Notes: a model not told the origin generated them from the sequence alone. 19,060 nucleotides of DNA from JAISGQ01 sp045604155 (GCA_045604155.1 JAZUNN010000053.1:1-19060); one strand, 5' to 3'. Positions 6,614 through 15,485 are shown, counted from the stretch's first letter. Program-made: numbers and translations.

Positions 6614-7984
6614 TTATGCGTTGTAGTATTTATCGAGGAATTCGTCCTTGATTCTCTTCAGCTCACTTCTGGGAAGGATCCTCAGAAGTTCCCAGCCTTT
6701 TGCGAGGGTGTCCTCAATGCTTCGGTTGGTGGTGTAGCCCTGAGAGACATATTCCTTTTCAAAGCGGTCTGCAAACTCTGCATACAGCTTATCAATATCG
6801 GTAAGTGCGGCTTCGCCCAGAATGACCATGAGCTCCTTGCTCTCCTTGCCTCGTGCATAGGCTGCAAAAAGCTGGTTCATGGTGTTTGCATGGTCTGCTC
6901 TGGTCTTGCCCTCGCCTATACCCTTATCCTTAAGACGGGAAAGGGAAGGCAGAACATCAACAGGGGGCTGGAGACCCTTTCTGTAAAGCTCACGGGAAAG
7001 AATGATCTGACCCTCGGTGATGTAGCCTGTAAGGTCGGGAATTGGATGAGTCTTATCGTCTTCGGGCATGGTGAGGATGGGAATAAGAGTAATAGAGCCG
7101 TCCTTGCCCTTAAGTCTGCCTGCACGTTCATAAAGGCTTGCAAGGTCAGTGTACATATAGCCGGGATAACCACGACGTCCGGGGATTTCCTTACGTGCTG
7201 CGGAAACCTCACGAAGAGCATCTGCGTAGTTGGTGATATCTGTGATGATAACAAGAACGTGCATGCCCTTTTCAAATGCGAGGTATTCAGCGGCGGTAAG
7301 TGCCATTCTCGGAGTTGCAATACGCTCGATAGCAGGGTCGTTTGCAAGGTTTACAAACATGACCGTTCTGTCGATAGCGCCTGTCTCACGGAAGGAGTTT
7401 ATAAAGAAGTTGGATTCCTCAAATGTGATACCAACTGCAGCGAAAACAACAGCGAACTGCTCGTCCTTGCCTCTTACCTTTGCCTGTCTTGCAATCTGTG
7501 CTGCAAGCTGGGCATGAGGAAGACCTGAAGCGGAGAAGATAGGAAGCTTCTGACCACGGACAAGGGTGTTAAGACCGTCGATTGCGGAGATGCCTGTCTG
7601 AATGAACTCCTGAGGATAGTTTCTTGCAGCAGGATTCATAGGCTGTCCGTTAACGTCCATTCTTCTTTCGGGAATGATCTCGGGGCCGCCGTCGATAGGT
7701 CTGCCAAGTCCGTCAAAAACACGGGCAAGCATATCTTCGGAAACTGCAAGCTCCATGCTTCGTCCGAGGAAACGAACCTTACTGTTTGAAAGGTTGATAC
7801 CGGTACTTGATTCAAAGAGCTGAACCAGTGCGTCAGAACCATTGACTTCAAGAACCTTGCAGCGGCGTGTTTCGCCGTTTGCAAGCTCGATTTCGCCAAG
7901 CTCATCGTAAGTTACGTCGGAAACGCCTCGCACAAGCATAAGAGGACCTGTTACCTCTTCAATCGTTCTGTATTCCTTTGGCAT
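6614..7984 (-). CDS. ntpB: V-type ATPase subunit B (non-catalytic head subunit)
   Basis: 456 residues, the usual length. It alternates with subunit A in the A3B3 head and contributes to the nucleotide sites. In place of a Walker A loop it has SASGLPHAQ (151-159), as expected for B. It retains the conserved PSLSRL segment with R350, the arginine that reaches the catalytic site of A. Its ATG overlaps the ntpA stop codon by one base (TAATG), and AAGGAG lies within the end of ntpA, so translational coupling and matched A:B levels are likely. A hairpin-rich spacer follows before ntpD. Confidence 0.97.
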   Translation of the reverse strand: MPKEYRTIEEVTGPLMLVRGVSDVTYDELGEIELANGETRRCKVLEVNGSDALVQLFESSTGINLSNSKVRFLGRSMELAVSEDMLARVFDGLGRPIDGGPEIIPERRMDVNGQPMNPAARNYPQEFIQTGISAIDGLNTLVRGQKLPIFSASGLPHAQLAAQIARQAKVRGKDEQFAVVFAAVGITFEESNFFINSFRETGAIDRTVMFVNLANDPAIERIATPRMALTAAEYLAFEKGMHVLVIITDITNYADALREVSAARKEIPGRRGYPGYMYTDLASLYERAGRLKGKDGSITLIPILTMPEDDKTHPIPDLTGYITEGQIILSRELYRKGLQPPVDVLPSLSRLKDKGIGEGKTRADHANTMNQLFAAYARGKESKELMVILGEAALTDIDKLYAEFADRFEKEYVSQGYTTNRSIEDTLAKGWELLRILPRSELKRIKDEFLDKYYNA

Positions 7985-9762
7985 TAAAGATCCTCTCCTT
8001 TCCCTGCATTTGCGATTTCTCTTGCAAGCTGCTCAAGAATTGCGGCAGCCTCAGCTGCTACGCCCTTCTCTTCGACATACTTGATACGTCCGATACGTTC
8101 ACGAACAGGCAGCTTTACAAGGGATTCAATGTCAACACCTGTATTAAGTGCTTCAGTGGACTGGTCAAAATACTCAAGCACAAGCTTCATCATGATAAGC
8201 TGCTTGGGCAGTGAGGTGTATGTGTCAACCTCATGGAATGCATCCTGATGGAGGTAGTCCTCACGGATAGAACGTGCTGCTTCGAGCTTCAGGCGGTCAG
8301 GTGCGGAAAGTGCGTCCATACCGACCATCTTGACGATTTCTTCAAGCTCGGACTCCTCCTGCAGGAGGTACATGATACGATCTCTGCTCTTCATCCACTC
8401 GTCGCTGACGTTCTTGTCGAACCAGCCCTTGAGAGAATCAAGATAGAGTGAATAGCTGTTGAGCCAGTTGATTGCGGGGAAGTGTCTCTTATAGGCAAGA
8501 CCTGAGTCGAGACCCCAGAAGACCTTGACTATACGGAGAGTTGCCTGAGATACAGGCTCGGAAATATCACCGCCGGGAGGTGAAACTGCGCCGATAACGG
8601 ACAGCGCACCGAGTCGAGGCTCGGTACCGAGGCTTTCAACCTGACCTGCACGCTCATAGAACTGTGCAAGACGGCTTCCCAGGTATGCGGGATATCCCTC
8701 TTCACCGGGCATTTCCTCAAGACGTCCTGACATCTCACGGAGAGCCTCTGCCCAACGTGAGGTGGAGTCTGCCATGAGAGCTACGCTGTAGCCCATGTCA
8801 CGGAAATACTCAGCGATGGTGATACCTGTGTATATTGATGCTTCACGGGCTGCAACGGGCATATCGGAGGTATTTGCGATAAGCACGGTGCGCTCCATGA
8901 GGGATTTTCCTGTTTTCGGGTCAACAAGCTCGGGGAACTCGTTGAGAACGTCGGTCATCTCGTTGCCTCGTTCACCGCAGCCGATGTAGACAACGATGTC
9001 AGCCTCTGCCCACTTTGCAAGCTGATGCTGTACAACTGTCTTGCCGGAACCGAAGGGTCCGGGAACAGATGCAACGCCGCCCTTTGCAATGGGGAACAGT
9101 GTGTCGATAACACGCTGACCTGTGATAAGGGGCATTTCGGGGCTGATCTTCTGCTTGTAGGGTCTGCCTCGACGGACAGGCCACTTCTGCATCATGGTAA
9201 GATTTTTTGTTTCGCCATCGGGAGTTTCAATGACGCACACGGTATCGGTAACGGTATGCTCACCTGCAAGGATATCCTTTACAGTACCTGAAATTCCGTA
9301 AGGAACCATGATCTTCTGGGTAACGATATCGGTTTCCTTTACAGTACCGATAACATCACCGCTCTGCACCTTTGCACCTACATATACTGCAGGCTCAAAG
9401 CGCCATTTCTTGTCTCTTTTCAGAGAAGCAACCTGAATGCCTCGTCTGATATTTGTTCCGCAGACCTTCATGATATCGTCCAGCGGACGCTGAATGCCGT
9501 CATAAATGCTTGCGATAAGTCCGGGACCCAGCTCAACGCTCATAGGCTCGCCTGTGCTCTCAACAGGCGCACCGGGACCGAGGCCGCTGGTTTCCTCGTA
9601 AACCTGAATGGATGCCTTATCACCGTGCATTTCGATGATTTCACCGATAAGGTTTTCCTTGGAAACGCGGACAACGTCAAACATATTGGCATCACGCATA
9701 CCGCTGGCTATAACAAGCGGTCCTGCGACTTTTTCAATTACACCTTTACTGGTCTTTGCCAC
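7984..9762 (-). CDS. ntpA: V-type ATPase catalytic subunit A
   Basis: 592 residues, the normal length. This is the ATP-hydrolysing subunit. The Walker A loop GPFGSGKT is at 235-242, and the catalytic glutamate is in GCGERGNE (E264). The insertion domain characteristic of V/A-type A subunits lies between the N-terminal barrel and the nucleotide domain (about 110-190). The start codon is GTG at 9762, with GGAGG seven bases upstream (9770-9774). An ATG two bases before it is out of frame. The gene follows ntpG after 21 bases and overlaps ntpB by one base. Confidence 0.97.
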   Translation of the reverse strand: MAKTSKGVIEKVAGPLVIASGMRDANMFDVVRVSKENLIGEIIEMHGDKASIQVYEETSGLGPGAPVESTGEPMSVELGPGLIASIYDGIQRPLDDIMKVCGTNIRRGIQVASLKRDKKWRFEPAVYVGAKVQSGDVIGTVKETDIVTQKIMVPYGISGTVKDILAGEHTVTDTVCVIETPDGETKNLTMMQKWPVRRGRPYKQKISPEMPLITGQRVIDTLFPIAKGGVASVPGPFGSGKTVVQHQLAKWAEADIVVYIGCGERGNEMTDVLNEFPELVDPKTGKSLMERTVLIANTSDMPVAAREASIYTGITIAEYFRDMGYSVALMADSTSRWAEALREMSGRLEEMPGEEGYPAYLGSRLAQFYERAGQVESLGTEPRLGALSVIGAVSPPGGDISEPVSQATLRIVKVFWGLDSGLAYKRHFPAINWLNSYSLYLDSLKGWFDKNVSDEWMKSRDRIMYLLQEESELEEIVKMVGMDALSAPDRLKLEAARSIREDYLHQDAFHEVDTYTSLPKQLIMMKLVLEYFDQSTEALNTGVDIESLVKLPVRERIGRIKYVEEKGVAAEAAAILEQLAREIANAGKGEDL

Positions 9763-9783
9763 ATTTACCCCTCCAATACGAGG

Positions 9784-10104
9784 TTATTTATTGTTGAATA
9801 TAATATCAGAGCCAACTGCCTTTTCAACAGCTTCACGGACTCTCTGCATTCCTGCTCCCGTATTTCCCGTAACTCCCGGAATGGGGATTATGGCAGGAAC
9901 AGTCATTTCGTCATATTTTGCTATTTCTGCAAAAAGCTCGGCAGCGGTTTTTTCAGTTACATATATAACCGCATATTCTCCGCCGGCAATGGAAGAGAGA
10001 ATTTTCTTTGCCTCTTCCCTGTTTTCCGCAGGAAAAATTTCAAGACCAAGGGAGGCAAAGCCGTAGATACTGTCCCGCTCGCCTAAAACTGCGATCTTAT
10101 ACAT
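9784..10104 (-). CDS. ntpG: V-type ATPase subunit F (NtpG)
   Basis: 106 residues, typical of this small subunit, which joins subunit D in the central rotor and can modulate ATPase activity. The N-terminus MYKIAVLGERDS and the PAIIPIPG segment (about 70-77) fit the family's Rossmann-like fold. The ATG at 10104 has AAGGAGG about seven bases upstream. It lies 12 bases after ntpC and 21 before ntpA. The name follows E. hirae, where the F-type subunit is called NtpG. Confidence 0.93.
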   Translation of the reverse strand: MYKIAVLGERDSIYGFASLGLEIFPAENREEAKKILSSIAGGEYAVIYVTEKTAAELFAEIAKYDEMTVPAIIPIPGVTGNTGAGMQRVREAVEKAVGSDIIFNNK

Positions 10105-10116
10105 TCGGCTTCCTCC

Positions 10117-11085
10117 TTAATACAGCTCGCGCAGGCGAGCTCTTACTTTGTCATTGTCTATGCCGTTTCTCTTGGCTGAGAGAATTATACGTACAGAACG
10201 AATCTCAAGCTCCTTGGCACAGAGATATGCTGCCAAAGCATCGGGTCCGTAATTTCTGTACTTTGCAGGTGAAATGATGTCACGGAGTTTTTCGTCACTC
10301 CACTTTTCAAATGCACTCATTCCCTCTCGAAGCTTTGCAGCCGCCTCATCAGATACTCTTTCTATATAGGAAAGAACCGCTTCGGGGCTGTCGATAACTG
10401 CTTCGGAAAGCTCTTTTAAATCAAGCTTTTCGCAGGGTGCAAGAGATTCACGGACAAAGGACATGGACTTCTTTGTGACTGCGCAGCGCATTGCAACCTT
10501 TAAATCAGTAACAAATATTTTATGCTGTGCAAGTGCTCCCAGGAGCTCACCGCAGCCCTTTGCCATTTCTGCTGTTGCAAGCAGGCAGGCTCTGTCGATG
10601 ATTGCTTCGCCAAGCTGGCTGTCACGGGCTTCAACAAAAATTGTATATGCCCTTTCGGCACATTCTCTCATGTGCTCAGGCAGCAGTCCGTAGTCCTTGG
10701 TTTTTATCGCTTCGAGTATGGTTTCCGGCTCAACAGTAACAGGATATATAACCATGCTGTTGTAATCTGCGCCCAGAATATAACTCTCTGTTATAGTTTT
10801 AAGGTTGTGATAGTCATTTGCTGTTTTGAGAGAATCAAACACAGCAATGTCGGGGGCTATTTCATTTATAAGTCCCCATGCGTTCTCCGATTCAGCTTTC
10901 AGAAGCTCTCTTTCGGAGGTATAGGATGCACCCTTGCCGCCGTATCCCTTATCGGTCAGGCGCTTCATGCATTCCTCTGCATCTGCGGAAGACAGAAGAA
11001 GCTCAAGATCCGACTTGTTGAGCAGTTTCAGCTCATTACAGCGAATTCTCGCAACGGCATATCCGTAATCTGTATCGCGAAGCAT
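10117..11085 (-). CDS. ntpC: V-type ATPase subunit C (central stalk cap)
   Basis: 322 residues from the chosen start. Subunit C links the D/F shaft to the rotor ring. The N-terminal DYGYAVARIR motif is characteristic. An ATG 21 bases earlier (11106) overlaps the ntpE stop codon but has no ribosome site. The ATG at 11085 has GGAGGGAGG (11093-11101) at ideal spacing and puts the conserved motif near the N-terminus, so I prefer it. The protein is mostly helical and charged, without membrane segments. Confidence 0.93.
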   Translation of the reverse strand: MLRDTDYGYAVARIRCNELKLLNKSDLELLLSSADAEECMKRLTDKGYGGKGASYTSERELLKAESENAWGLINEIAPDIAVFDSLKTANDYHNLKTITESYILGADYNSMVIYPVTVEPETILEAIKTKDYGLLPEHMRECAERAYTIFVEARDSQLGEAIIDRACLLATAEMAKGCGELLGALAQHKIFVTDLKVAMRCAVTKKSMSFVRESLAPCEKLDLKELSEAVIDSPEAVLSYIERVSDEAAAKLREGMSAFEKWSDEKLRDIISPAKYRNYGPDALAAYLCAKELEIRSVRIILSAKRNGIDNDKVRARLRELY

Positions 11086-11092
11086 GGTAAAA

Positions 11093-11101
11093 CCTCCCTC
11101 C
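11093..11101 (-). promoter_or_regulatory. Ribosome site deciding the ntpC start
   Basis: GGAGGGAGG on the minus strand, seven bases before the ATG at 11085. It would lie inside the gene if the upstream ATG at 11106 were used, which argues for the shorter protein. Confidence 0.75.
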
Positions 11102-11105
11102 GGCA

Positions 11106-11696
11106 TCAGCCGAAGATGTACTTGTTCAGCTTGTCGCTGAGCTGTTCACGCTTGCCGTCTATGAGAGACGCAAAGGTACAGTTGATTTCGATTCCGCCGT
11201 AGCGCAGGATAAGTCCGCCGTTGGTTTCCACGCAATCCTCAGCAAGAGTAAGAGTGCCTTTTCCCGTAAGCTTCTCGTTGAGCTTTTCCACGAAATCTGC
11301 AGGCATTCTTTTCTTATCTTCTTCCGAAAGCAGAATTTCTCCTGCACCATTTTCTGCATTTTTGTTTGCAAGACGGTGAAGGACAAGGAAATAATCATTG
11401 TCAGGCAATGAACGGAGCTTCTGCAGTGCTGCTGCAAAAACTTCATCTATGATCTGACGCTGTGCAGCAAGATTTGCCTTTCGCTGTACCTGCTCGGAAG
11501 ATGAATTTGCTATTCTTTCAATAACCTTTGCATCTTCCTTGCCCTTTGAAATTATCTCTCTGCACTCGATCTCTGTGCTTTTCATTGCCTCGTCAAGGAT
11601 TCTGTCTGCCTCGACCTGGGCTTCTGCAATGATCTTTTCCGCATTCTGTCTGGAATCAATTTTTATTTGTTCGATAATTCTTTCTAATCCGGTCAT
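11106..11696 (-). CDS. ntpE: V-type ATPase subunit E (peripheral stalk)
   Basis: 196 residues from the chosen start. With the G/H-like subunit encoded first in the operon it forms the stator stalk that stops the head from turning. The N-terminal 85 residues are a charged alpha-helix rich in A, E, K and Q, suited to a long right-handed coiled coil; the rest is the globular domain that binds subunit B. The ATG at 11696 has GGGAGG (11704-11709) seven bases upstream. A longer reading from a TTG at 11711 would swallow this site. The gene follows ntpK after 20 bases. Confidence 0.93.
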   Translation of the reverse strand: MTGLERIIEQIKIDSRQNAEKIIAEAQVEADRILDEAMKSTEIECREIISKGKEDAKVIERIANSSSEQVQRKANLAAQRQIIDEVFAAALQKLRSLPDNDYFLVLHRLANKNAENGAGEILLSEEDKKRMPADFVEKLNEKLTGKGTLTLAEDCVETNGGLILRYGGIEINCTFASLIDGKREQLSDKLNKYIFG

Positions 11697-11716
11697 CTTA
11701 TGACCTCCCAAAAATA

Positions 11717-12331
11717 TTAAGCAGCAATATCGGTAAGAGTTGTTACGATATCAGAAGAAGTAACTTTTGCGAGTGCATCGGAAGCTGATGTTACAACATC
11801 GGTAGCAGTGATGGTGTTAACAACTTCAACAACGTCAGATGCATTTGCATAGTTAGCAATCTGGAGAATGGAAAGGATGGAGATGAGAACTGCAAAGATT
11901 GCGTAGGTCTCAACCATTGCTGCGAGCATCATGCCCTTACTCTGCTGGTCGGGCTTCTTTGCTACGATTGCAATACCGGAAACAGCGGTCTTGGACTGAT
12001 AAATTGCGGAATAATAGCCAACAAATGTGATAGGAAGGCATGCGATGAAATAAAGGATACCGGTTGAAAGATCGGGAGTGGTACCGCCGAGGATACCGAT
12101 CTGTGCAAGAAGCATAAATGTGGTCAGAAGACCGTAGATACCCTGTGTACCGGGGAGAAGCTGGAGAATGAGTACCTTGGAGAACTTTTTGGGATCTTCT
12201 GTAACTACACCTGCAGCAGCATCACCTGCACGGGATACACCTGTTGCAGAGCCGATACCGGGAAGCAGTGTTGCGAGAGCACCGCCGAAAAGTGCTATGA
12301 TAAGTCCGAGCTGATCTGTAAATGCGTTCAT
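11717..12331 (-). CDS. ntpK: V-type ATPase rotor-ring subunit K, predicted Na+-binding
   Basis: 204 residues with four membrane helices arranged as two similar hairpins, as in E. hirae NtpK (156 residues). The motif LPGTQGIYG (59-67) gives L59, T62 and Q63. SAIYQ gives Q112 and MVETYA gives E141. These match the five Na+ ligands established for E. hirae NtpK (L61, T64, Q65, Q110, E139), so Na+ transport is predicted. The first hairpin lacks a carboxylate, as expected. The protein extends about 43 residues past the last helix, with recurring (A/S)-(S/T)-D-(V/I)-V elements, which is unusual. The ATG overlaps the ntpI stop codon (ATGA), and its GGAGGA ribosome site is made from the acidic codons ending ntpI. 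Confidence 0.95.
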   Translation of the reverse strand: MNAFTDQLGLIIALFGGALATLLPGIGSATGVSRAGDAAAGVVTEDPKKFSKVLILQLLPGTQGIYGLLTTFMLLAQIGILGGTTPDLSTGILYFIACLPITFVGYYSAIYQSKTAVSGIAIVAKKPDQQSKGMMLAAMVETYAIFAVLISILSILQIANYANASDVVEVVNTITATDVVTSASDALAKVTSSDIVTTLTDIAA

Positions 12332-14340
12332 AATTCTTTTTCCTCCTCAAATTTAAAGGTTTTTGTTTTTGCAGAGAACGGCTTGAATTCACGTCCGCCG
12401 CCCTCATAAAATTTACCGAAGAATTCAACATACTGCAGTCTGCAGGTATGGACATAACATCCGATAAGGCTTATGAGTATGTTGAGAATGTGTCCTATAA
12501 GACAGACGATAAACATTACTATCGCACCGCCTACACCGCCGCCGAACATGGAGCCGATGGTATTGAATACCTGGCTGATAACGCCTGTTGCGAGGGCAAG
12601 AGCCAGTATTCTTGAATAGGACAGGAAATCCGAAAGATAGTTGGTTGCTCCGTAAAGATTGTATGCACCCTTTAAAAGTGTTTTCACGGGGCTCTTTGAT
12701 CTGCCTGACAGCAGCAGTATCATGATTACACCAACTGCCATGCAGTAAAGTCCGATTTTCTGTGCCATGGGAGGGATATGGATGATATCTCCTCTGCCGA
12801 ATATTCCGAGAATCATATTCAGCGCATATGTGATGCCGCCTCCGAGGAGCAGCAGCCACGATACACAATCTCCCAGTGCGCCGAGAAAGTCCTTGTTTTT
12901 AAGGTTGGTTATAACACCAAGGAAAAGACCTGCAAAAACATGGACTATACCAAGTGCTACCGAAAACAGCAGCATACTTACCGGATCTTTTATGGGGTCA
13001 AACCAAAGAGGATTGACCACGTTTTCAGTTGCTCCGAAGAATGTTTTCGCAACCACATTGGGAAGGTCTCCAAAATAGCTTCCGAAAATCACACCCCATA
13101 TTATGGAGCACAGACCTGAAAACATGAACAGCTTCATGTTTCTTCTTGCGCTGCCTTCCGGCTTCAGGAAAAGAAGCACTCCGCCGCAGGCAAGAACCAT
13201 TATCAGACCGTAGCAGGCATCGCCCAGCATAAGTCCGAAGAGAATATAATAGAAAAATGCAAGAATCGGTGTGGGATCGATATCCTTTTTACTCGGCATG
13301 GAGTAAAGCTGGACTACCGTTTCACCGCCTTCGGATATTGCGCCGTTTCTTACTGCAGTCGGCTCTGTATCCTTTTTATCCGGTTCGATTTCCTCTACAT
13401 ATGCACCAAGCGGCTCAATCTCATTTTTAAGCCTCTCATATGCTTTCTGGGGTACCCAGCCTTCTAATATAAACGCGTGCCTTGTGCACGACATTCTTGA
13501 AAGCATTTCGTACTTTTCATACCGCATGGTATAGTAGTCAAGCATCTGTGCAAACAGCTCACGACGATAGGCGTAATGCTTTATGCCTTCTTCGTTTTCT
13601 TCTATCTGCTTCTGTGCATTTTCTATGCGTTCCCGGAGAATTTCCGTGCTCTCCTTCGGTGAACGCTTGCTGACCTCAGGCGGTCTTGCAAATCCTACTG
13701 CTCTCAGAACTTCCTCAAGCCTGTCCGCTATGCTCTCATGAGCAACTGCAAAGACACAGGTTGCATCACCGAGCTGACCTGATGTTTCAATGTCAAACAG
13801 TTCAAGCTCCGGATCTTTTACTGCAATCAGCGCTTTGACCGTTTCGGATGTATGCACTCCCGGGATTGTACCGATAAAAGATTTTGTGCTTCTTGTTCCT
13901 GCGTGACGCATGGATACATCCAGGTCAAGCCACGGTTTGAGTGCCTCTATGCGAAGCTCAAGTCTGAGAATGTCTGTTCTGAGGTCTTCAATCTGTTTTT
14001 CTTTTCTCAGTATGCCGTAACAACGCTCAATATTTCTGTCCGACCGCTCAACCACCGACATGAACTCATCATTTGACATGATGGGTCTTGCCCGGTACGA
14101 TGAAAGCATTTTCGGCTTGTATTCAGTGTATCGGTCCAGTGTTTCGATCGCTTTTTCAAAGGTATCGATGGTCTTTGCGAAGCTCTCAAGCTGCTGTGAG
14201 GTGTTAAGCTTGATCTTGTCATCCTGAGCTTTTACGTCCTCAATCTCAACTACACCCAGACGCTGCATCTTTTCGAGTATCTTTTTCCGGTCACTCTGGA
14301 GTCCGCACACGGAAATCTTCAATATTTTAAGCTTTGCCAT
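12328..14340 (-). CDS. ntpI: V-type ATPase membrane stator subunit I (a-type)
   Basis: 670 residues, close to the E. hirae protein. The N-terminal half (1-350) is cytoplasmic and contains coiled-coil arms that hold the peripheral stalks. The C-terminal half (from about 357) has several membrane helices and forms the ion half-channels beside the ring. The essential arginine region is present: R577 in SYSRILALAL and R634 in HTCRLQYVEF, matching the two conserved arginines of NtpI. The start at 14340 has GGGAGGAA upstream. The last codons (EEEKEL) double as the ribosome site of ntpK, with which the gene overlaps by four bases. Confidence 0.96.
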   Translation of the reverse strand: MAKLKILKISVCGLQSDRKKILEKMQRLGVVEIEDVKAQDDKIKLNTSQQLESFAKTIDTFEKAIETLDRYTEYKPKMLSSYRARPIMSNDEFMSVVERSDRNIERCYGILRKEKQIEDLRTDILRLELRIEALKPWLDLDVSMRHAGTRSTKSFIGTIPGVHTSETVKALIAVKDPELELFDIETSGQLGDATCVFAVAHESIADRLEEVLRAVGFARPPEVSKRSPKESTEILRERIENAQKQIEENEEGIKHYAYRRELFAQMLDYYTMRYEKYEMLSRMSCTRHAFILEGWVPQKAYERLKNEIEPLGAYVEEIEPDKKDTEPTAVRNGAISEGGETVVQLYSMPSKKDIDPTPILAFFYYILFGLMLGDACYGLIMVLACGGVLLFLKPEGSARRNMKLFMFSGLCSIIWGVIFGSYFGDLPNVVAKTFFGATENVVNPLWFDPIKDPVSMLLFSVALGIVHVFAGLFLGVITNLKNKDFLGALGDCVSWLLLLGGGITYALNMILGIFGRGDIIHIPPMAQKIGLYCMAVGVIMILLLSGRSKSPVKTLLKGAYNLYGATNYLSDFLSYSRILALALATGVISQVFNTIGSMFGGGVGGAIVMFIVCLIGHILNILISLIGCYVHTCRLQYVEFFGKFYEGGGREFKPFSAKTKTFKFEEEKEL

Positions 14341-14380
14341 ACGACATTCCTCCCTTCTTTCAAAGAGTCAGACGTATATA

Positions 14381-14692
14381 CTAATTAATTATATCTGCAA
14401 TTACTGCATCAACTGCTCCTGCAATTTTTTCTGCTGCTGTCTTTCTCAGCTGTCCTGCTGCAGCTTCGCTTTCTGCCTTGCTTGCTCTGAGACGGGCATC
14501 TGCAAGCTCGCTTACATGCCTTTTTGTGGATTCTGCCATTTCCTTTGCTCTGGCAACAGCTTCATCATGGGCATTTATCGCTCTTTGCTTTGCTTCTGAA
14601 ACTATCTCCGCTGCCTGTGCCTGAGCATGGATTTCTTCATCATAAGCAGCAGCTTCAGCTTCTTCAATCAATCTGATGGATTCCTTTGCCAA
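14381..14692 (-). CDS. ntpF: V-type ATPase peripheral-stalk subunit (G/H-like, NtpF)
   Basis: About 103 residues, almost wholly alpha-helical and rich in A, E and K. It fits the partner of subunit E in the stator stalk and occupies the first operon position, like ntpF in E. hirae. The start is uncertain. A GTG at 14722 gives 113 residues but lacks a ribosome site. A TTG at 14692 lies eight bases after AAAGGTGG (14701-14708) and is preferred. Low-complexity helical sequence makes the family call rest partly on position. Confidence 0.85.
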   Translation of the reverse strand: MAKESIRLIEEAEAAAYDEEIHAQAQAAEIVSEAKQRAINAHDEAVARAKEMAESTKRHVSELADARLRASKAESEAAAGQLRKTAAEKIAGAVDAVIADIIN

Positions 14693-14700
14693 GTTTTCAA

Positions 14701-14708
14701 CCACCTTT
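14701..14708 (-). promoter_or_regulatory. Ribosome site favouring a TTG start for ntpF
   Basis: AAAGGTGG on the minus strand, eight bases before the TTG at 14692. A short CACC...GGTG pairing just upstream overlaps it. If the GTG at 14722 were the true start, this site would be an internal coincidence. Confidence 0.55.
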
Positions 14709-14763
14709 CTTCGGTGAATCACAGATAAAAAATCTACCCGTAATTATACATCGCTTACGAAGC

Positions 14764-14792
14764 ATGATAACATAATTTTATATGGTTTACAA
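14764..14792 (-). promoter_or_regulatory. Promoter of the V-type ATPase operon
   Basis: On the minus strand, TTGTAA (14787-14792), 17 bases, TATCAT (14764-14769), with TGT before the -10 box (extended -10). Transcription should start near 14757, leaving about 65 bases of leader. No other strong promoter was seen inside the operon. Confidence 0.7.
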
Positions 14793-14887
14793 GTATAAAG
14801 CGGGTTTTTTTAATAGACAAAAAGGGCAAAATTGCACTCTTTTTCCATCTTATATGCAACAAGGTTTGTGAATAATTAATCAATCAG

Positions 14888-14916
14888 TAGTCAAGTATGA
14901 TTTTTTGGTGTATAAT
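14888..14916 (+). promoter_or_regulatory. Promoter of luxS
   Basis: TATAAT (14911-14916) with TAGTCA 17 bases upstream (14888-14893), a weak -35 box. The predicted transcription start near 14923 lies downstream of a possible upstream start codon at 14897, which supports the luxS start at 14948. Confidence 0.65.
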
Positions 14917-14947
14917 GTCTTCAGTTCAGATTGAAAGGAATATCATC

Positions 14948-15406
14948 ATGAAAAAAATTGCAAGCTTCACAGTTGATCACAACAAGCTCCAGTGCGGACT
15001 TTATATATCCCGCCGTGATAACGGCATTGACACCTGGGATCTGCGCACAGTAAAACCCAATACTCCCCCTTTTATGGATCAGGCTGCCATGCACACCATT
15101 GAACATCTTGGCGCTACCATCATCCGCAACAGTATTTACAGCGATAACATCGTATATTTCGGTCCCATGGGATGTCGTACCGGCTTTTATCTTCTTACGA
15201 GAGATATGAGTGATGCAGAGGTTGTTTCACTTGTAAAGGATACTTTTATAAAAATCTCTCAGTGGAATGAACCTGTTCCCGGTGCGTCTCTCCCGGAAGA
15301 ATGCGGCAATTACCTTGAACATGACCTTGATGGTGCTCTGAAAATCGCCGTCGGTTACAGCGATGTAATTAAAGACTGGACAGAAAATAACATTTTTTAC
15401 TCCTGA
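14948..15406 (+). CDS. luxS: S-ribosylhomocysteine lyase LuxS
   Basis: 152 residues. Converts S-ribosylhomocysteine to homocysteine and the AI-2 precursor DPD, recycling the by-product of methylation. The metal site is intact: H49 and H53 in HTIEH, and C119 in ECGNYLEHDL. The catalytic E52 and C76 (GPMGCRTGF) are present. The ATG at 14948 has GAAAGGAA eight bases upstream, and the promoter at 14888-14916 rules out a longer form. No metK or nucleosidase gene is adjacent, so it stands alone, divergent from the ATPase operon. No clear terminator follows. Confidence 0.96.
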   Translation: MKKIASFTVDHNKLQCGLYISRRDNGIDTWDLRTVKPNTPPFMDQAAMHTIEHLGATIIRNSIYSDNIVYFGPMGCRTGFYLLTRDMSDAEVVSLVKDTFIKISQWNEPVPGASLPEECGNYLEHDLDGALKIAVGYSDVIKDWTENNIFYS

Positions 15407-15485
15407 TCCCTCGTTACATTGCACAATCGGAGGCTATATTTGTTAATTCTATTTGCCGTAAATATCAGAAGATTTCTTCAAAGGG

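Noticed and set aside
6587..7528. 313-residue open frame on the plus strand opposite ntpB
   Set aside because: ntpB on the other strand is a full-length conserved protein; the antisense frame is a by-product of its codon use and matches no family I know.
10522..11202. 226-residue open frame on the plus strand opposite ntpC and ntpE
   Set aside because: It spans the junction of two conserved minus-strand genes and has no ribosome site or recognisable motif.
14693..14757. Possible Na+ riboswitch in the leader of the ATPase operon
   Set aside because: The leader is only about 65 bases, with short unconvincing stems and no architecture I can recognise.
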